Positions 6,662 through 14,864 of a stretch of 64,000 bases of DNA are shown piece by piece. A program made the translations under genes and the position numbers. Under the pieces are notes generated by a model. The model did not search any database, was not told the origin of the DNA, and worked only from the letters and a program-made list of their open reading frames with translations. Each line of letters opens with the position of its first letter. The first letter of the stretch is position 1. The DNA comes from Gp6-AA40 sp035492455. GTDB taxonomy: Bacteria; Acidobacteriota; Vicinamibacteria; Vicinamibacterales; UBA2999. The stretch lies in assembly GCA_035492455.1 (NCBI GenBank), contig DATJJE010000041.1, positions 40,930-104,929 on the forward strand. Reading direction: 5' to 3'.

Positions 6662-7816
6662 TCAGCCATACTGCGCGACCAGATCGCTGACGAACGCCAG
6701 CGCGTCTGCCGGTTTCGTGAAGCGCGTCGGCATCAACTCGACAACGCGGCGCGCGATCTCCCCGCAGGGTTGCCGCTCTGCCATCGCAGCGAGCACCATC
6801 AACATCACTCGACCCTCATTTGTGAGTGACGGCACGTAACCCGGTGTGCGCTTCTTCAACGACGCCGCCGACAAGGGAGTGCTGAGAAAGGTTGATTGAT
6901 TGAACGGCGCCTTGGTATCGCCGCTGGCGCTGCGCACGTGGGTCTTCCAGCTCCAAACGTAATCCTGTCGTACAAGCACGCCGCTGATCTCCACGTTGAC
7001 GGTGTCGCCGGCGTCAAGCGGAACGGGTTCGAGCCATGGGAAGAATACGGGCTCGCAGATGAGCGTCGGCTTCACCGCGTCCGGTCGATCCGGCGCATTC
7101 GAGATCTCGACACCGTCGATGACGACGCGATCGAAGCCGGCCGCGAGACCGTGTCCAACTCCTCGCCGGGAAATAACACATTCCATTGTCCCGCGCGCGG
7201 TGGCATCGTCGATGGTCTTGTAATCGAGGACACACCACCGTCGTGGCGATGCGAGCAACTGATCGGAGGTAAAGCGGCCTCGACTCCAGGCATTGACCGC
7301 AAGGTCGCGCGCTGCTTCCATATCGAATGCGAATTGGTTGCCGCGCCACGCGCCCGTGTGGCGGAAGTACATCTCCTCGGCTTCGACGACCGCAGTCCAC
7401 ACGACATCGCGCTGCGGCAGGACGACGCCCTGTGGCTTGAGCATGCGACGGCGTGCGTCGATAATCGACAGGATGCCGCGGTGAAACCACGGCAGCATGC
7501 CCGCCATGTCGGCGACGATGACATCGCCACGTTCGGGCAGCACTACATCGCCGGACACAGCGTGGTGGAACTCGATGCGATCGGCGTACCCGTTGGTTGC
7601 CGCGATCGAACGAGCCACCTCGATTACATCGTCCGACTCGATCGCGTACACCTTGCGGGCGCCCAGCGCGCAGGCAATCAGAGCGCAGATGCCGGTGCCG
7701 GTTCCCAAGTCGATCACGACGGAGTCGGGCGTGACGGTCCGCTTGAGTCCGGTGGTGAAGGCGCCCATCCTCACCGGGTCAGCGATGAGAGCGCCGTAGT
7801 CGGTAACACTAAGCAT
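6662..7816 (-). CDS. PRMT-like SAM methyltransferase with a PqqD-like C-terminal domain
   Basis: About 384 residues. The N-terminal half follows the protein-arginine-methyltransferase plan: an N-terminal helix ending DPVRMGAF, then motif I (VIDLGTGTG, residues 35-42) and the acidic ribose site (YAIESDD). The canonical PRMT double-Glu loop is not conserved: the equivalent stretch reads VADMAGMLPWFHRG. A central beta-barrel-like region follows. The last 65 residues (from about 320) look like a PqqD/RiPP recognition fold, with LTNEGRVMLMVLAAM, then EIARRVV and DALAFVSDL. That pairing suggests action on a peptide bearing a leader, and the adjacent lasso core has Arg in its tail. The frame is open further upstream, but ATG 7816 begins the conserved domain and clears the preceding gene. 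It is the last gene of the exopolysaccharide operon, 13 bases after the HAD gene. Confidence 0.72.
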   Translation of the reverse strand: MLSVTDYGALIADPVRMGAFTTGLKRTVTPDSVVIDLGTGTGICALIACALGARKVYAIESDDVIEVARSIAATNGYADRIEFHHAVSGDVVLPERGDVIVADMAGMLPWFHRGILSIIDARRRMLKPQGVVLPQRDVVWTAVVEAEEMYFRHTGAWRGNQFAFDMEAARDLAVNAWSRGRFTSDQLLASPRRWCVLDYKTIDDATARGTMECVISRRGVGHGLAAGFDRVVIDGVEISNAPDRPDAVKPTLICEPVFFPWLEPVPLDAGDTVNVEISGVLVRQDYVWSWKTHVRSASGDTKAPFNQSTFLSTPLSAASLKKRTPGYVPSLTNEGRVMLMVLAAMAERQPCGEIARRVVELMPTRFTKPADALAFVSDLVAQYG

Positions 7817-7829
7817 CGGCGACCGCGTC

Positions 7830-8543
7830 CTATTCGGGCGGCCGCACCGAGCCAAGTGCAGCCCGCGCGTCCATCGGCAGCCGCTCTTCTTCGTGCTTCG
7901 AGGGTTTGAACCAGTCGGCGAGGCGTGACAAACGTCCCGACGCCGTGCGCTTCGCCTCTTCGAATTGTTCGATTGCATCAATCGCCGCGGCAAGCGTCGG
8001 CACCACGCCGATGCCGCGCGCCAGCGCCTGATCCCGAACCGTCGTATCCTCCTTGCGCAGCAGCAGAAGTGCTTTCGCCCGCGACGCGGCGATGATGTCG
8101 ACACAGTTAGTGAGGCGGTCGTCGACGACGATGTCCAGCTTCAAGGCGTTTGCGGCGTCGCCGCGCGAGCCGGGCACAGTCAGCACAGCGGGCATGGAAA
8201 AACCATGCGTTTCCAGCCACCACTGTGTCTGGAACTGCGTTGTTTCTCCGGCGCTCGACGGTCGGGTCGTCATGAAGTAGACCTCCCACCGACGCTCACG
8301 CGACGTCCGGTACAGCCGCTGGATCTGATCGGGCTCGTAGGGATCGAGCTGGAGCCACCACTGCGCGGTACCGCTGATGTGGTCCCATACGCGCTTCATC
8401 GAGTCGGCGGCCAGCACGCGTGCACCAGCATCGGAACGGTCGCGATTCTCGGCGACGCCGTCGATCTTCGCGGCTGTCTCGCGGAACGTCTTGTTGAAGT
8501 TCGCGACAACGCCGTCGACGTCGAAGCCCACACGGATGCTCAC
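7830..8543 (-). CDS. HAD-superfamily phosphatase (5'(3')-deoxyribonucleotidase-like)
   Basis: A 237-residue protein opening with GFDVDGVVANF, the DxDG motif I of HAD hydrolases, where the first Asp is the nucleophile. Motif II is probably YFMTTRPSS, and motif IV the acidic DIVVDDRLTN. The order resembles the NT5C/putative nucleotidase group. The last 45 residues are charged and variable (KPSKHEEERL). It overlaps the O-antigen-ligase-like gene by ATGA and is followed 13 bases later by the PRMT-like gene, so it is co-transcribed with exopolysaccharide genes. The substrate is unknown; a nucleotide or sugar phosphate is plausible. Confidence 0.75.
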   Translation of the reverse strand: MSIRVGFDVDGVVANFNKTFRETAAKIDGVAENRDRSDAGARVLAADSMKRVWDHISGTAQWWLQLDPYEPDQIQRLYRTSRERRWEVYFMTTRPSSAGETTQFQTQWWLETHGFSMPAVLTVPGSRGDAANALKLDIVVDDRLTNCVDIIAASRAKALLLLRKEDTTVRDQALARGIGVVPTLAAAIDAIEQFEEAKRTASGRLSRLADWFKPSKHEEERLPMDARAALGSVRPPE

Positions 8544-10000
8544 CGGTGAGTCATCTCCGTGCGTGCATCGCGCCGATCAGCGATTGCCACGCCGGCGAAC
8601 ACGGCCGCCAGCAGGAGATTCGCTGGGGCGCGCAGACCGGTTTCCCAGATGCTCTGCACCGCGATCGCAGCCAGTCCGGCACAGGCGCCGATCCTGATGA
8701 ACTGGTGCGAGCCGTCATTCGCCATCAAACGATACCGCACGGCACGCGCCAGCAGGATCAGGCCTGCCAGGACGAGGACGAGCAGGATGCCGCCGCCCTC
8801 CGTTGCGATCTGCAGGTATTCGTTATGCGCCTGATTGAAGAGCACCTGCCGCGATGTCTGCTGGTAAACAAACATCGCGTCGGCGAACGTGCCTTGTCCG
8901 GTGCCGAAGAGGGGGAAGGTGCGCATCAGACGCAATGTTTCGCGCCAGATGGCGAGCCGCCCGATCGGATCTGCCGTCGGCGTAGAGATCGTTGTCGCGA
9001 CGCGCTGGGCGAGTCCTTCGAGATTCATCCACGCGGCCGCCGCAAACAGTGCCGCCGCTGCCGCGATCCCGCCCCACAGACCATGGGAGCGATCGCGCCG
9101 CGCTAGCGAACCGCCCACCGCCGCTGCTGTAATGAGCGCAACGAATCCCGACCTCGAGAGTGTTGCTGCCAGCGTCAGGAGCATCGCGCCAATCGCACCG
9201 AGTACAACCAGCGACGTACCATCGGACAAACCAATGAGCGCGGCGTGCGTCCCTTCCCGCAGCCGCGCATTCATGTGCGCACGCACATGCATCGTCAGAT
9301 AGCCGGCAACGAAGGTGATGACCAGCACCAGCCATGTTGCAAGATGATCCCGGTTGACGAAAAAGCCAAACGTCGTGACGCGCTGATCGGAAAGATGCCA
9401 GTTCCAAAGTACGGTTGACGGAGCGGTAGTGCGTTGAGCGAGCGACACAATCGCACACCCGAATCCGGCGCCCGCGAGCAGCCGTCCCGTCGCGCGGCTG
9501 CCGCCGTGCGAGAAGGCCTCACGTGCCGCCCAGAAGATCAGCGCCGCGGTGGCGGCAAGGCCCCATGCCTCGCGAGTTGCCGCCGGGTGGATTGAGATCG
9601 GCCGCGACGCGCCGAGAGGCACCAGCGAGTAGGCATCCTGCAGATTCGGGGTTGCTGGTGAGAGGACGCGGACACTCGCGCTGGGGAGCGGCAGGATTTG
9701 CAGCCCGATGTAGGCGAGCGCGCCGATGATGATGACATCCAGCAGGCGCGTGGTTCGATCGGCGCCGACACGGGCGCCCGACATGATGAACAGTCCGGCC
9801 GCCGCGACAAGCGCCGGCAGGTACGGCCACGTATAGCGCCCGTTCACCGATACGAGCATGAACGTGGCCAGCACCACCAGGCATACCGGCAGCAGCGACG
9901 GCCAGCGATGATCAGCTGGCGGCCGGCGCTTCGGCGTAATAGCTCTTGTACTGGTGGCCGTAGTACCGCGAGTAGTAGTAGCGGTTACGGTCGAAGTCAA
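8540..10000 (-). CDS. O-antigen ligase / polysaccharide polymerase family membrane protein
   Basis: A polytopic protein of up to 486 residues with about 11 hydrophobic segments and the Wzy_C (O-antigen ligase) signature region in its second half. A large periplasmic loop contains RLAIWRETLRLM, PLFGTGQGTF and FNQAHNEYLQIATEGG; the H-N-E-Y-L motif is typical of WaaL/Wzy proteins. It should polymerise or ligate glycan repeats at the periplasmic face. As given, the start overlaps the kinase gene by 89 bases with a low-complexity Thr-rich N-terminus, so the true start may be one of the GTG codons near 9870. It lies between the BY-kinase and the HAD gene. Confidence 0.8.
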   Translation of the reverse strand: MTSTVTATTTRGTTATSTRAITPKRRPPADHRWPSLLPVCLVVLATFMLVSVNGRYTWPYLPALVAAAGLFIMSGARVGADRTTRLLDVIIIGALAYIGLQILPLPSASVRVLSPATPNLQDAYSLVPLGASRPISIHPAATREAWGLAATAALIFWAAREAFSHGGSRATGRLLAGAGFGCAIVSLAQRTTAPSTVLWNWHLSDQRVTTFGFFVNRDHLATWLVLVITFVAGYLTMHVRAHMNARLREGTHAALIGLSDGTSLVVLGAIGAMLLTLAATLSRSGFVALITAAAVGGSLARRDRSHGLWGGIAAAAALFAAAAWMNLEGLAQRVATTISTPTADPIGRLAIWRETLRLMRTFPLFGTGQGTFADAMFVYQQTSRQVLFNQAHNEYLQIATEGGGILLVLVLAGLILLARAVRYRLMANDGSHQFIRIGACAGLAAIAVQSIWETGLRAPANLLLAAVFAGVAIADRRDARTEMTHR

Positions 10001-12170
10001 CGCGATTCAGGATAGCCGTAATCGAGCGTGGATGGCCTGCCTGCAGTGTTTCGATTGCACGCTCAGCGAGCCGCCAGCGCGTCATCTCTGCACCCACGAC
10101 GAAGCAGACCGAGTGGACGAGCGGCGCAATGACGACCGCATCCGTCACTGCGAGCACGGGCGGCGTATCGATGATCACCCAGTCGAACGGCCCCGTCGTC
10201 AGCTGATGGAGGAACGCCCGCATACGATCGGAGGCGAGCAGTTCCGATGGGTTCGGCGGGGTGTGGCCTGCCGGAATGACGAGCAGGTTCGGATCGCCGC
10301 ACCGCTGAACGACCTCACGCATGCGCGCCTTGCCGCTCAGCAGCTCGGAAAGGCCCCGATCGTTCGGCAGGCGCATGGCTTTGTGCAGGCTTGGTCGGCG
10401 CATGTCCGCGTCGATCAGCAGCACCCGCGCACCGCCGATGGCCAGCGCCAGTGCGACATTGACCGCGGTCGTGGTCTTTCCCTCGAGGGGCTGCGTGCTG
10501 CTCACCGCGATGAGCCGCGTAGCGTCCGTGCCGCTGCTGGCGACCAGCGCCGTCCGCAGCGCGCGGAACGCTTCGCCGAAATCGTGGGGCACGGGACCTG
10601 AGAGCAGCGGGTGACGCTCGCCATGCACCTTGGGGACGAGCCCCAGGAAGTTCAGGCGCAGCCGCCACGTCACGTCCTCCGGCGTCTTCACCGTATCGTC
10701 GAGATAGTCGATGGCAAACGCCGCGGCGATACCGATGCCGAAGCCGAAGAGGAGCGCCATCAGCCACGCGCGGCGCGTGTTCGGCGTGAACGGCGCGCCC
10801 GGAACCTCGGCGCGATCGAGCAGGCGCACATTATTCGCACGGCTGTTGCTGACGACGCGCAGCTCCTTCTCACGCTGCAGGAGCGATTCGTAGACCTGGC
10901 GGTTGCTTTCCGCCTCGCGCTGCAGCACCGAATAATCGATGCTCTTGCGGTTCAGGTCCGTCGCCTGTCCCTTCTGCGTTTCCAGATCCTTTCCCAGCTG
11001 CTTCTCTTCTTCGAGCGCTGCCTGGTAATCGCCTTTGATGGCCGCGATGCTCCTGTCGATTTCGGCGTCGAGCTGCCGCTGCGCATCGGTGATCTGTCCG
11101 TTGACGCGCAGCACGTCTGGATGCTTCTGCCCGTATCGCTCCTCGAGCTCCACCTTCTGTTTCTGCAGGTCTACGATCTGGGACTTCAACTGCTGAACGA
11201 ACGGGCCCGATGCGATCGCGGCCACGCTCTCTCGATTCTTCGCGGCAACCACCTGGTTATACAGCGCCTCCTTCTGGATGCGGGTGGTGCGTGCGCGCGC
11301 CGCGGCATCGTTCACCTGATTCAGCCGCGAGACGATGATGTTCTGGCGATCCTCGAGGGACAGTGCGTTCTGGTTCTCCCGGTACTCCGCCAGCATCCGC
11401 TCGCTGGACTGCACCACGTTCTGCTGCTTGGCGACTTCTTCCGTCAACCACTGCAGCGTCTTATCCGTGTTCTGAAGACGGAACTCGAGGTTCTGGTTGA
11501 CGTATTCCTCGGCCACTATGTTCACCGCCCGGGCCGCAAACTGAGGGTCAGCTGACACGAAGAAGACGTCGACAAGCCGGCTGCCGCGCACTGGCGCGAC
11601 CTGGATACGACCAAGGAACGCATCCGCCTGCTGATTGTCGTTGCCGATGCGTGGTCGTGGTGCCGTCGCATTGTGACGGAAGGGCGCTGCGACCTTCTGC
11701 TTGATGTCCTCGACGATCCGCGTGAGTGGCGGCGGGTTCGCGCCGCTGCCATTGAACTCGGGGACGGTCTCCAGCTTCAACCGTTTGACCGCCCGCAGCG
11801 CGAGATCGCGTCCCTGCAGGATCTTGTACTGCGTCTGGTAATAAGGTTCCGGGTCCGTGTAGACGAGCGACGGTTCCTTGAAATCCGTCTGCGCGGTCGT
11901 GGACTCCTCGTCGATCTGAATACGCGCCTGCGCTCGGTAGAGCGGCACGGTCGTATACGTCCGGTACATCATGCCGGCGATTACGAGCGCGGCAATCGCA
12001 ACCGCCGCCTTCCAGTGCTTGATGATGATAGCGAGACGATCGAACAGATGGACGTTCGGGTCGGGACTGAACAGTCCCGCCGTCTTTCTTGCGGTGGGTT
12101 GATAGGCCGGTCCCGGAGTCGGCGACCCTGCCGAGGGACCTGTGGGAGCAAGACCGCCGGGAGTGACCAT
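9912..12170 (-). CDS. Polysaccharide co-polymerase with C-terminal BY-kinase (Wzc-like)
   Basis: A 752-residue protein. A short Pro-rich cytoplasmic start is followed by a first membrane helix (about 54-72) and a Wzz periplasmic domain starting YRAQARIQIDEES. A long coiled coil (about 230-440) precedes the GNVR segment and second helix (near 500). The C-terminal tyrosine autokinase has Walker A EGKTTTAVN near 560, Walker A' VLLIDADMRRP and Walker B WVIIDTPP. It ends in a tyrosine cluster, RYYYSRYYGHQYKSYY, the usual autophosphorylation tail. Such fused proteins set exopolysaccharide chain length. It follows the secreted-protein gene with a one-base TAATG overlap and precedes the ligase gene. 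The tail and ATPase motifs appear intact. Confidence 0.93.
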   Translation of the reverse strand: MVTPGGLAPTGPSAGSPTPGPAYQPTARKTAGLFSPDPNVHLFDRLAIIIKHWKAAVAIAALVIAGMMYRTYTTVPLYRAQARIQIDEESTTAQTDFKEPSLVYTDPEPYYQTQYKILQGRDLALRAVKRLKLETVPEFNGSGANPPPLTRIVEDIKQKVAAPFRHNATAPRPRIGNDNQQADAFLGRIQVAPVRGSRLVDVFFVSADPQFAARAVNIVAEEYVNQNLEFRLQNTDKTLQWLTEEVAKQQNVVQSSERMLAEYRENQNALSLEDRQNIIVSRLNQVNDAAARARTTRIQKEALYNQVVAAKNRESVAAIASGPFVQQLKSQIVDLQKQKVELEERYGQKHPDVLRVNGQITDAQRQLDAEIDRSIAAIKGDYQAALEEEKQLGKDLETQKGQATDLNRKSIDYSVLQREAESNRQVYESLLQREKELRVVSNSRANNVRLLDRAEVPGAPFTPNTRRAWLMALLFGFGIGIAAAFAIDYLDDTVKTPEDVTWRLRLNFLGLVPKVHGERHPLLSGPVPHDFGEAFRALRTALVASSGTDATRLIAVSSTQPLEGKTTTAVNVALALAIGGARVLLIDADMRRPSLHKAMRLPNDRGLSELLSGKARMREVVQRCGDPNLLVIPAGHTPPNPSELLASDRMRAFLHQLTTGPFDWVIIDTPPVLAVTDAVVIAPLVHSVCFVVGAEMTRWRLAERAIETLQAGHPRSITAILNRVDFDRNRYYYSRYYGHQYKSYYAEAPAAS

Positions 12171-12874
12171 TACCGTTTACTACCGGTTGACGCGCCTGGG
12201 CTGACGGCGATTGCCTGAGTGGTGGTGGTTCGGGTCACATCGTTCGCTGCCGCCACCGCCGCCGCCTCGGGAGCCGTCGCCGTGAGTATGTTGCCAACCG
12301 CGGTGCGTACCGCCGCAGCGGCGGACGCAACGCGCACTTCGATCGATCGCAATTCGCCGCGTGTCATGGCACCGACGATCATGCTTGTGCCGAGCACAGC
12401 ATCGTTGGCACCGATCACTTCAACAATGTAGAAATTCCGATCGAGATCGCCGAAGGAAAACTCGCCGTCCGCGTTTGCCGTGGTTCGAGCGAGCACCTGG
12501 CCGGTGCGGATGTTCCGAAGGACGAGCCGCGCATATGGAATTGGCGCGTTCAACGAGGTGAGCGCCCTCCCAGTAAGTCCGTTCAGTCGGTCGCCCACTT
12601 GCGCGAGGTCTTTCGCCACGTAGCCAGGGTCCACAGGCTGACCCGCGACGCGTGGGAAATCAGTTCGATTGAAGAGACTCCTGTCGCCCGCAAAGCGCGC
12701 TGCGTCTTGCGTCCGTGCCAGGAGAACCGAGTCAGGTACGTAGCGCCACACCGATTGCGCGCGCATCGGCCGGAATTCGGGCCAGCTCACCAACGCGACC
12801 ATTGCCAGGACGATTGCTGCCTGGACTCCTAGATGTGTGCGCCTCACGGATTTTCCGATCCTTTTATCGGGCAT
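12170..12874 (-). CDS. Secreted protein with carboxypeptidase-regulatory-like domain
   Basis: About 234 residues. A signal peptide or anchor (GVQAAIVLAMVALVSWPEF) is followed by a polar region. A CarboxypepD_reg-like beta-sandwich spans about residues 100-180 (PIPYARLVLRNIRTGQVLA, then TTANADGEFSFGDLDRNFYIVEV). The C-terminus is rich in Ala and Thr. It is the first gene of the exopolysaccharide operon and may help assemble or export the glycan; no enzyme motif is seen. Start choice is uncertain: GTG 12898, ATG 12874 and GTG 12847 (AAGGATCGG upstream) are all in frame. ATG 12874 is a compromise. Confidence 0.65.
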   Translation of the reverse strand: MPDKRIGKSVRRTHLGVQAAIVLAMVALVSWPEFRPMRAQSVWRYVPDSVLLARTQDAARFAGDRSLFNRTDFPRVAGQPVDPGYVAKDLAQVGDRLNGLTGRALTSLNAPIPYARLVLRNIRTGQVLARTTANADGEFSFGDLDRNFYIVEVIGANDAVLGTSMIVGAMTRGELRSIEVRVASAAAAVRTAVGNILTATAPEAAAVAAANDVTRTTTTQAIAVSPGASTGSKR

Positions 12875-12898
12875 CGGACGAGCTTTCAACAGACCCAC

Positions 12899-12964
12899 AT
12901 GTAACTCGAAATGACAGTAAGGACATGGAGCGACACATGTGCACCAGAATTTAGAATTCGTTTT
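12899..12964 (-). promoter_or_regulatory. AT-rich intergenic region upstream of the exopolysaccharide operon
   Basis: This is the only gap before the minus-strand exopolysaccharide operon. It holds the palindrome CACATGTG (12934-12941) and an AT-rich run, including GAATTTAGAATTC, that contrasts with the GC-rich surroundings. The operon promoter most likely lies here. No clear -35/-10 pair was fixed. Confidence 0.4.
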
Positions 12965-14407
12965 CTATCTATTTTTCAATGACTTACGTCTGATTTCTGG
13001 TCGTTCGAGGATCACCACCGTCTCGATGTGTGCAGTATGGGGAAACATGTCCACGGGTTGGAGCGCGCGAATCTGGTAACCGCTTCGCGAAATAGCGCGA
13101 AGGTCTGCCGCCAGCGCCTCGGGGTTGCACGATATATAAATCGCAACGGGGGGCCGAATTCGCGCGAACAACTCGGTAATGACGAACGGCGAACATCCTT
13201 CCCGCGGGGGATCGAGTACGGCGACCTCCACGTCACTAATCGACTGCAACGCGCTTTCGACGCGCCGTCCGATGAAGCGGCAGCGTCCCTGCGCTGCGGG
13301 ATTGAGCAGCAGCGCGGCTTCGCCGTCGGCGACGGCCAGCCGGTTCTCTTCGATGGCGATCACTTCATTGCCGGCACGTGCCAGCGGAATCGCGAACAGT
13401 CCGCTTCCTGCGTAGAGGTCCAGAACGCGGCGCGGTGTTTCAACGTGGTCAAGGACGAGGCCCACGAGGAGCTCGGCGGCGAGAACGTTCGTTTGAAAGA
13501 ATGCGGCGGGTGACATCAGGAACGATGCGCCAGCCACGTGTTCCCGCATTCGCGCCGTGCCGTGCAGGTGCCGCGTCGCCGCCCCGAAGATGAATGCGTC
13601 GTCGCGCGCGTGGATGTTGAGATGCATCGACGTGGGTGGCGACTGGTCGAGCAGGCGCCGCGTCGCGGCGCGCACCCGTCGATCGCGATCGCTCGAAACG
13701 ATCAGCGTCGCCATCAGTTCAGGTGTGTGGCAACCGGAGCGAATGGCGAGACTGCGCAGCGTCCCTCGATTGCCATCCGCGGACTCCAGCCCCGCCGCTA
13801 CAAAGGTGTCGCGCGCCGCAAATGCGAACGTGTTCCCTCGCTCGTCGTGCACGGGACATTCGACGACGGGAATGACGCGGCGCGAGCCGCGCACGTAATG
13901 TCCCATCGTCAGCGTGGAGAGTCGATTGCCAAAGACGAAGTGGACCTTGTTGCGATAACCCCACGGGTCGTGAACCGGTGTCGCGGCGAGCGTCGGCCTG
14001 ACCGCAGGAGCGCGCGGAACCGCCGCGCGGACAAGTCCATCCACGAGCTCGGATTTCAGCCGAAGCTGCTCGGGATAGGCGATGTGCTGCCACGTGCAGC
14101 CGCCACACGCTCCAAGACCCGGCTCCGCATCGATGCCGAAATGGCGGCAGCGAGGGGCCACGCGGTGCGCCGACGGACGCAGCACGTCAACAAGCGTTGC
14201 CGCGCGCACGCGCTCGGACAGACGGACGCGCACGCGCTCGCCTGGGATCGTGAACGGAACCGAGATGCGCTGCCCGCGCAAGGTCGCCAAGCCGTCGCCG
14301 TTTGCGGCGAGCGCCTCGATGTCGACCTCTACGACTTGTCCTCCAGATCGTCTCGCCGAGGTGCCAGAGGCGCGATGGCGGAAGCGCGGAGCGCGAACGT
14401 CGGTCAA
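12965..14407 (-). CDS. rlmD: 23S rRNA (uracil-5-)-methyltransferase, RlmD/TrmA family
   Basis: About 480 residues. An N-terminal TRAM-like RNA-binding domain (about 25-80) is followed by an iron-sulphur cysteine set with CGGC (CRHF...GACGGCTWQH, then VVECPVH). The methyltransferase domain has DLYAGSGLFAIPLA, DPPREGCSP and SCNPEALA, where Cys is the nucleophile attacking uracil C6. It makes 5-methyluridine in rRNA. The cysteine cluster favours RlmD/RlmCD over TrmA, but the exact base is not determined by sequence. The start is TTG 14407 immediately after the FKBP stop, so the two genes are co-transcribed. A short basic tail ends the protein. Confidence 0.87.
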   Translation of the reverse strand: MTDVRAPRFRHRASGTSARRSGGQVVEVDIEALAANGDGLATLRGQRISVPFTIPGERVRVRLSERVRAATLVDVLRPSAHRVAPRCRHFGIDAEPGLGACGGCTWQHIAYPEQLRLKSELVDGLVRAAVPRAPAVRPTLAATPVHDPWGYRNKVHFVFGNRLSTLTMGHYVRGSRRVIPVVECPVHDERGNTFAFAARDTFVAAGLESADGNRGTLRSLAIRSGCHTPELMATLIVSSDRDRRVRAATRRLLDQSPPTSMHLNIHARDDAFIFGAATRHLHGTARMREHVAGASFLMSPAAFFQTNVLAAELLVGLVLDHVETPRRVLDLYAGSGLFAIPLARAGNEVIAIEENRLAVADGEAALLLNPAAQGRCRFIGRRVESALQSISDVEVAVLDPPREGCSPFVITELFARIRPPVAIYISCNPEALAADLRAISRSGYQIRALQPVDMFPHTAHIETVVILERPEIRRKSLKNR

Positions 14408-14827
14408 CTAACTCACGTTGAGCAGCTCGACGTCGAAGACGAGCGTTGCATCTGGCGGAATGACGCCGCCGGCACCTTGCGATCCATATCCCAGATCCGG
14501 CGGAATCGTCAGCGTGCGCTGGCCACCAACTTTCATCCCCGCGACGCCCTGATCCCATCCTGGAATCACTTCGCCCGCGCCGAGACGGAAGGTGAACGGC
14601 TCGCCGCCGCGCGAGCTGTCGAACTGACGGCCCTTGTGGTCCGTCTTGCCTTCATCGTAGAGCCAGCCCGTGTAGTGGACCGACACACGCCGGCCTGGTG
14701 TGGCCTCTGCGCCCGTGCCCGCCCTCACGTCCTGCTTCATCAATTGCGTGATGTTCGAATGTCCCATATTGTCTCCGCCGCATGCGGCAAGCACGCTGAT
14801 GAGCAGAGCCATCGCCACACGTTTCAT
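14408..14827 (-). CDS. FKBP-type peptidyl-prolyl isomerase lipoprotein
   Basis: A 139-residue protein. The lipoprotein signal MKRVAMALLISVLAAC puts the lipobox Cys at residue 16. A full FKBP domain follows: VSVHYTGWLYDEG, then FTFRLGAGEVIPGWDQGVAGM, and GYGSQGAGGVIPPDATLVFDVELL. The active-site Tyr, Phe, Asp, Val-Ile-Pro-Gly-Trp and Tyr residues are present. It should assist folding at the membrane in the periplasm. The frame is open upstream, but ATG 14827 gives the lipoprotein signal. It heads a two-gene operon with the rRNA methyltransferase. A TATAAT box lies only six bases upstream of the start codon. Confidence 0.93.
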   Translation of the reverse strand: MKRVAMALLISVLAACGGDNMGHSNITQLMKQDVRAGTGAEATPGRRVSVHYTGWLYDEGKTDHKGRQFDSSRGGEPFTFRLGAGEVIPGWDQGVAGMKVGGQRTLTIPPDLGYGSQGAGGVIPPDATLVFDVELLNVS

Positions 14828-14833
14828 GCCCCG

Positions 14834-14839
14834 ATTATA
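14834..14839 (-). promoter_or_regulatory. TATAAT -10 box six bases before the FKBP start
   Basis: On the minus strand a perfect TATAAT is followed by CGGGGC and then the ATG. Transcription would start at or next to the A of the start codon, implying a leaderless message. No matching -35 was found. Confidence 0.45.
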
Positions 14840-14864
14840 GGTGCGTGGCACTGCAGTTGCTCTG

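Noticed and set aside
6896..7909. 337-codon plus-strand frame opposite the PRMT-like gene
   Set aside because: No family motif; the opposite strand has an intact methyltransferase fold and SAM motif.
10611..11555. 314-codon plus-strand frame opposite the BY-kinase gene
   Set aside because: A Leu/Arg-rich shadow over the coiled-coil region of the Wzc-like protein; no start signal or domain.
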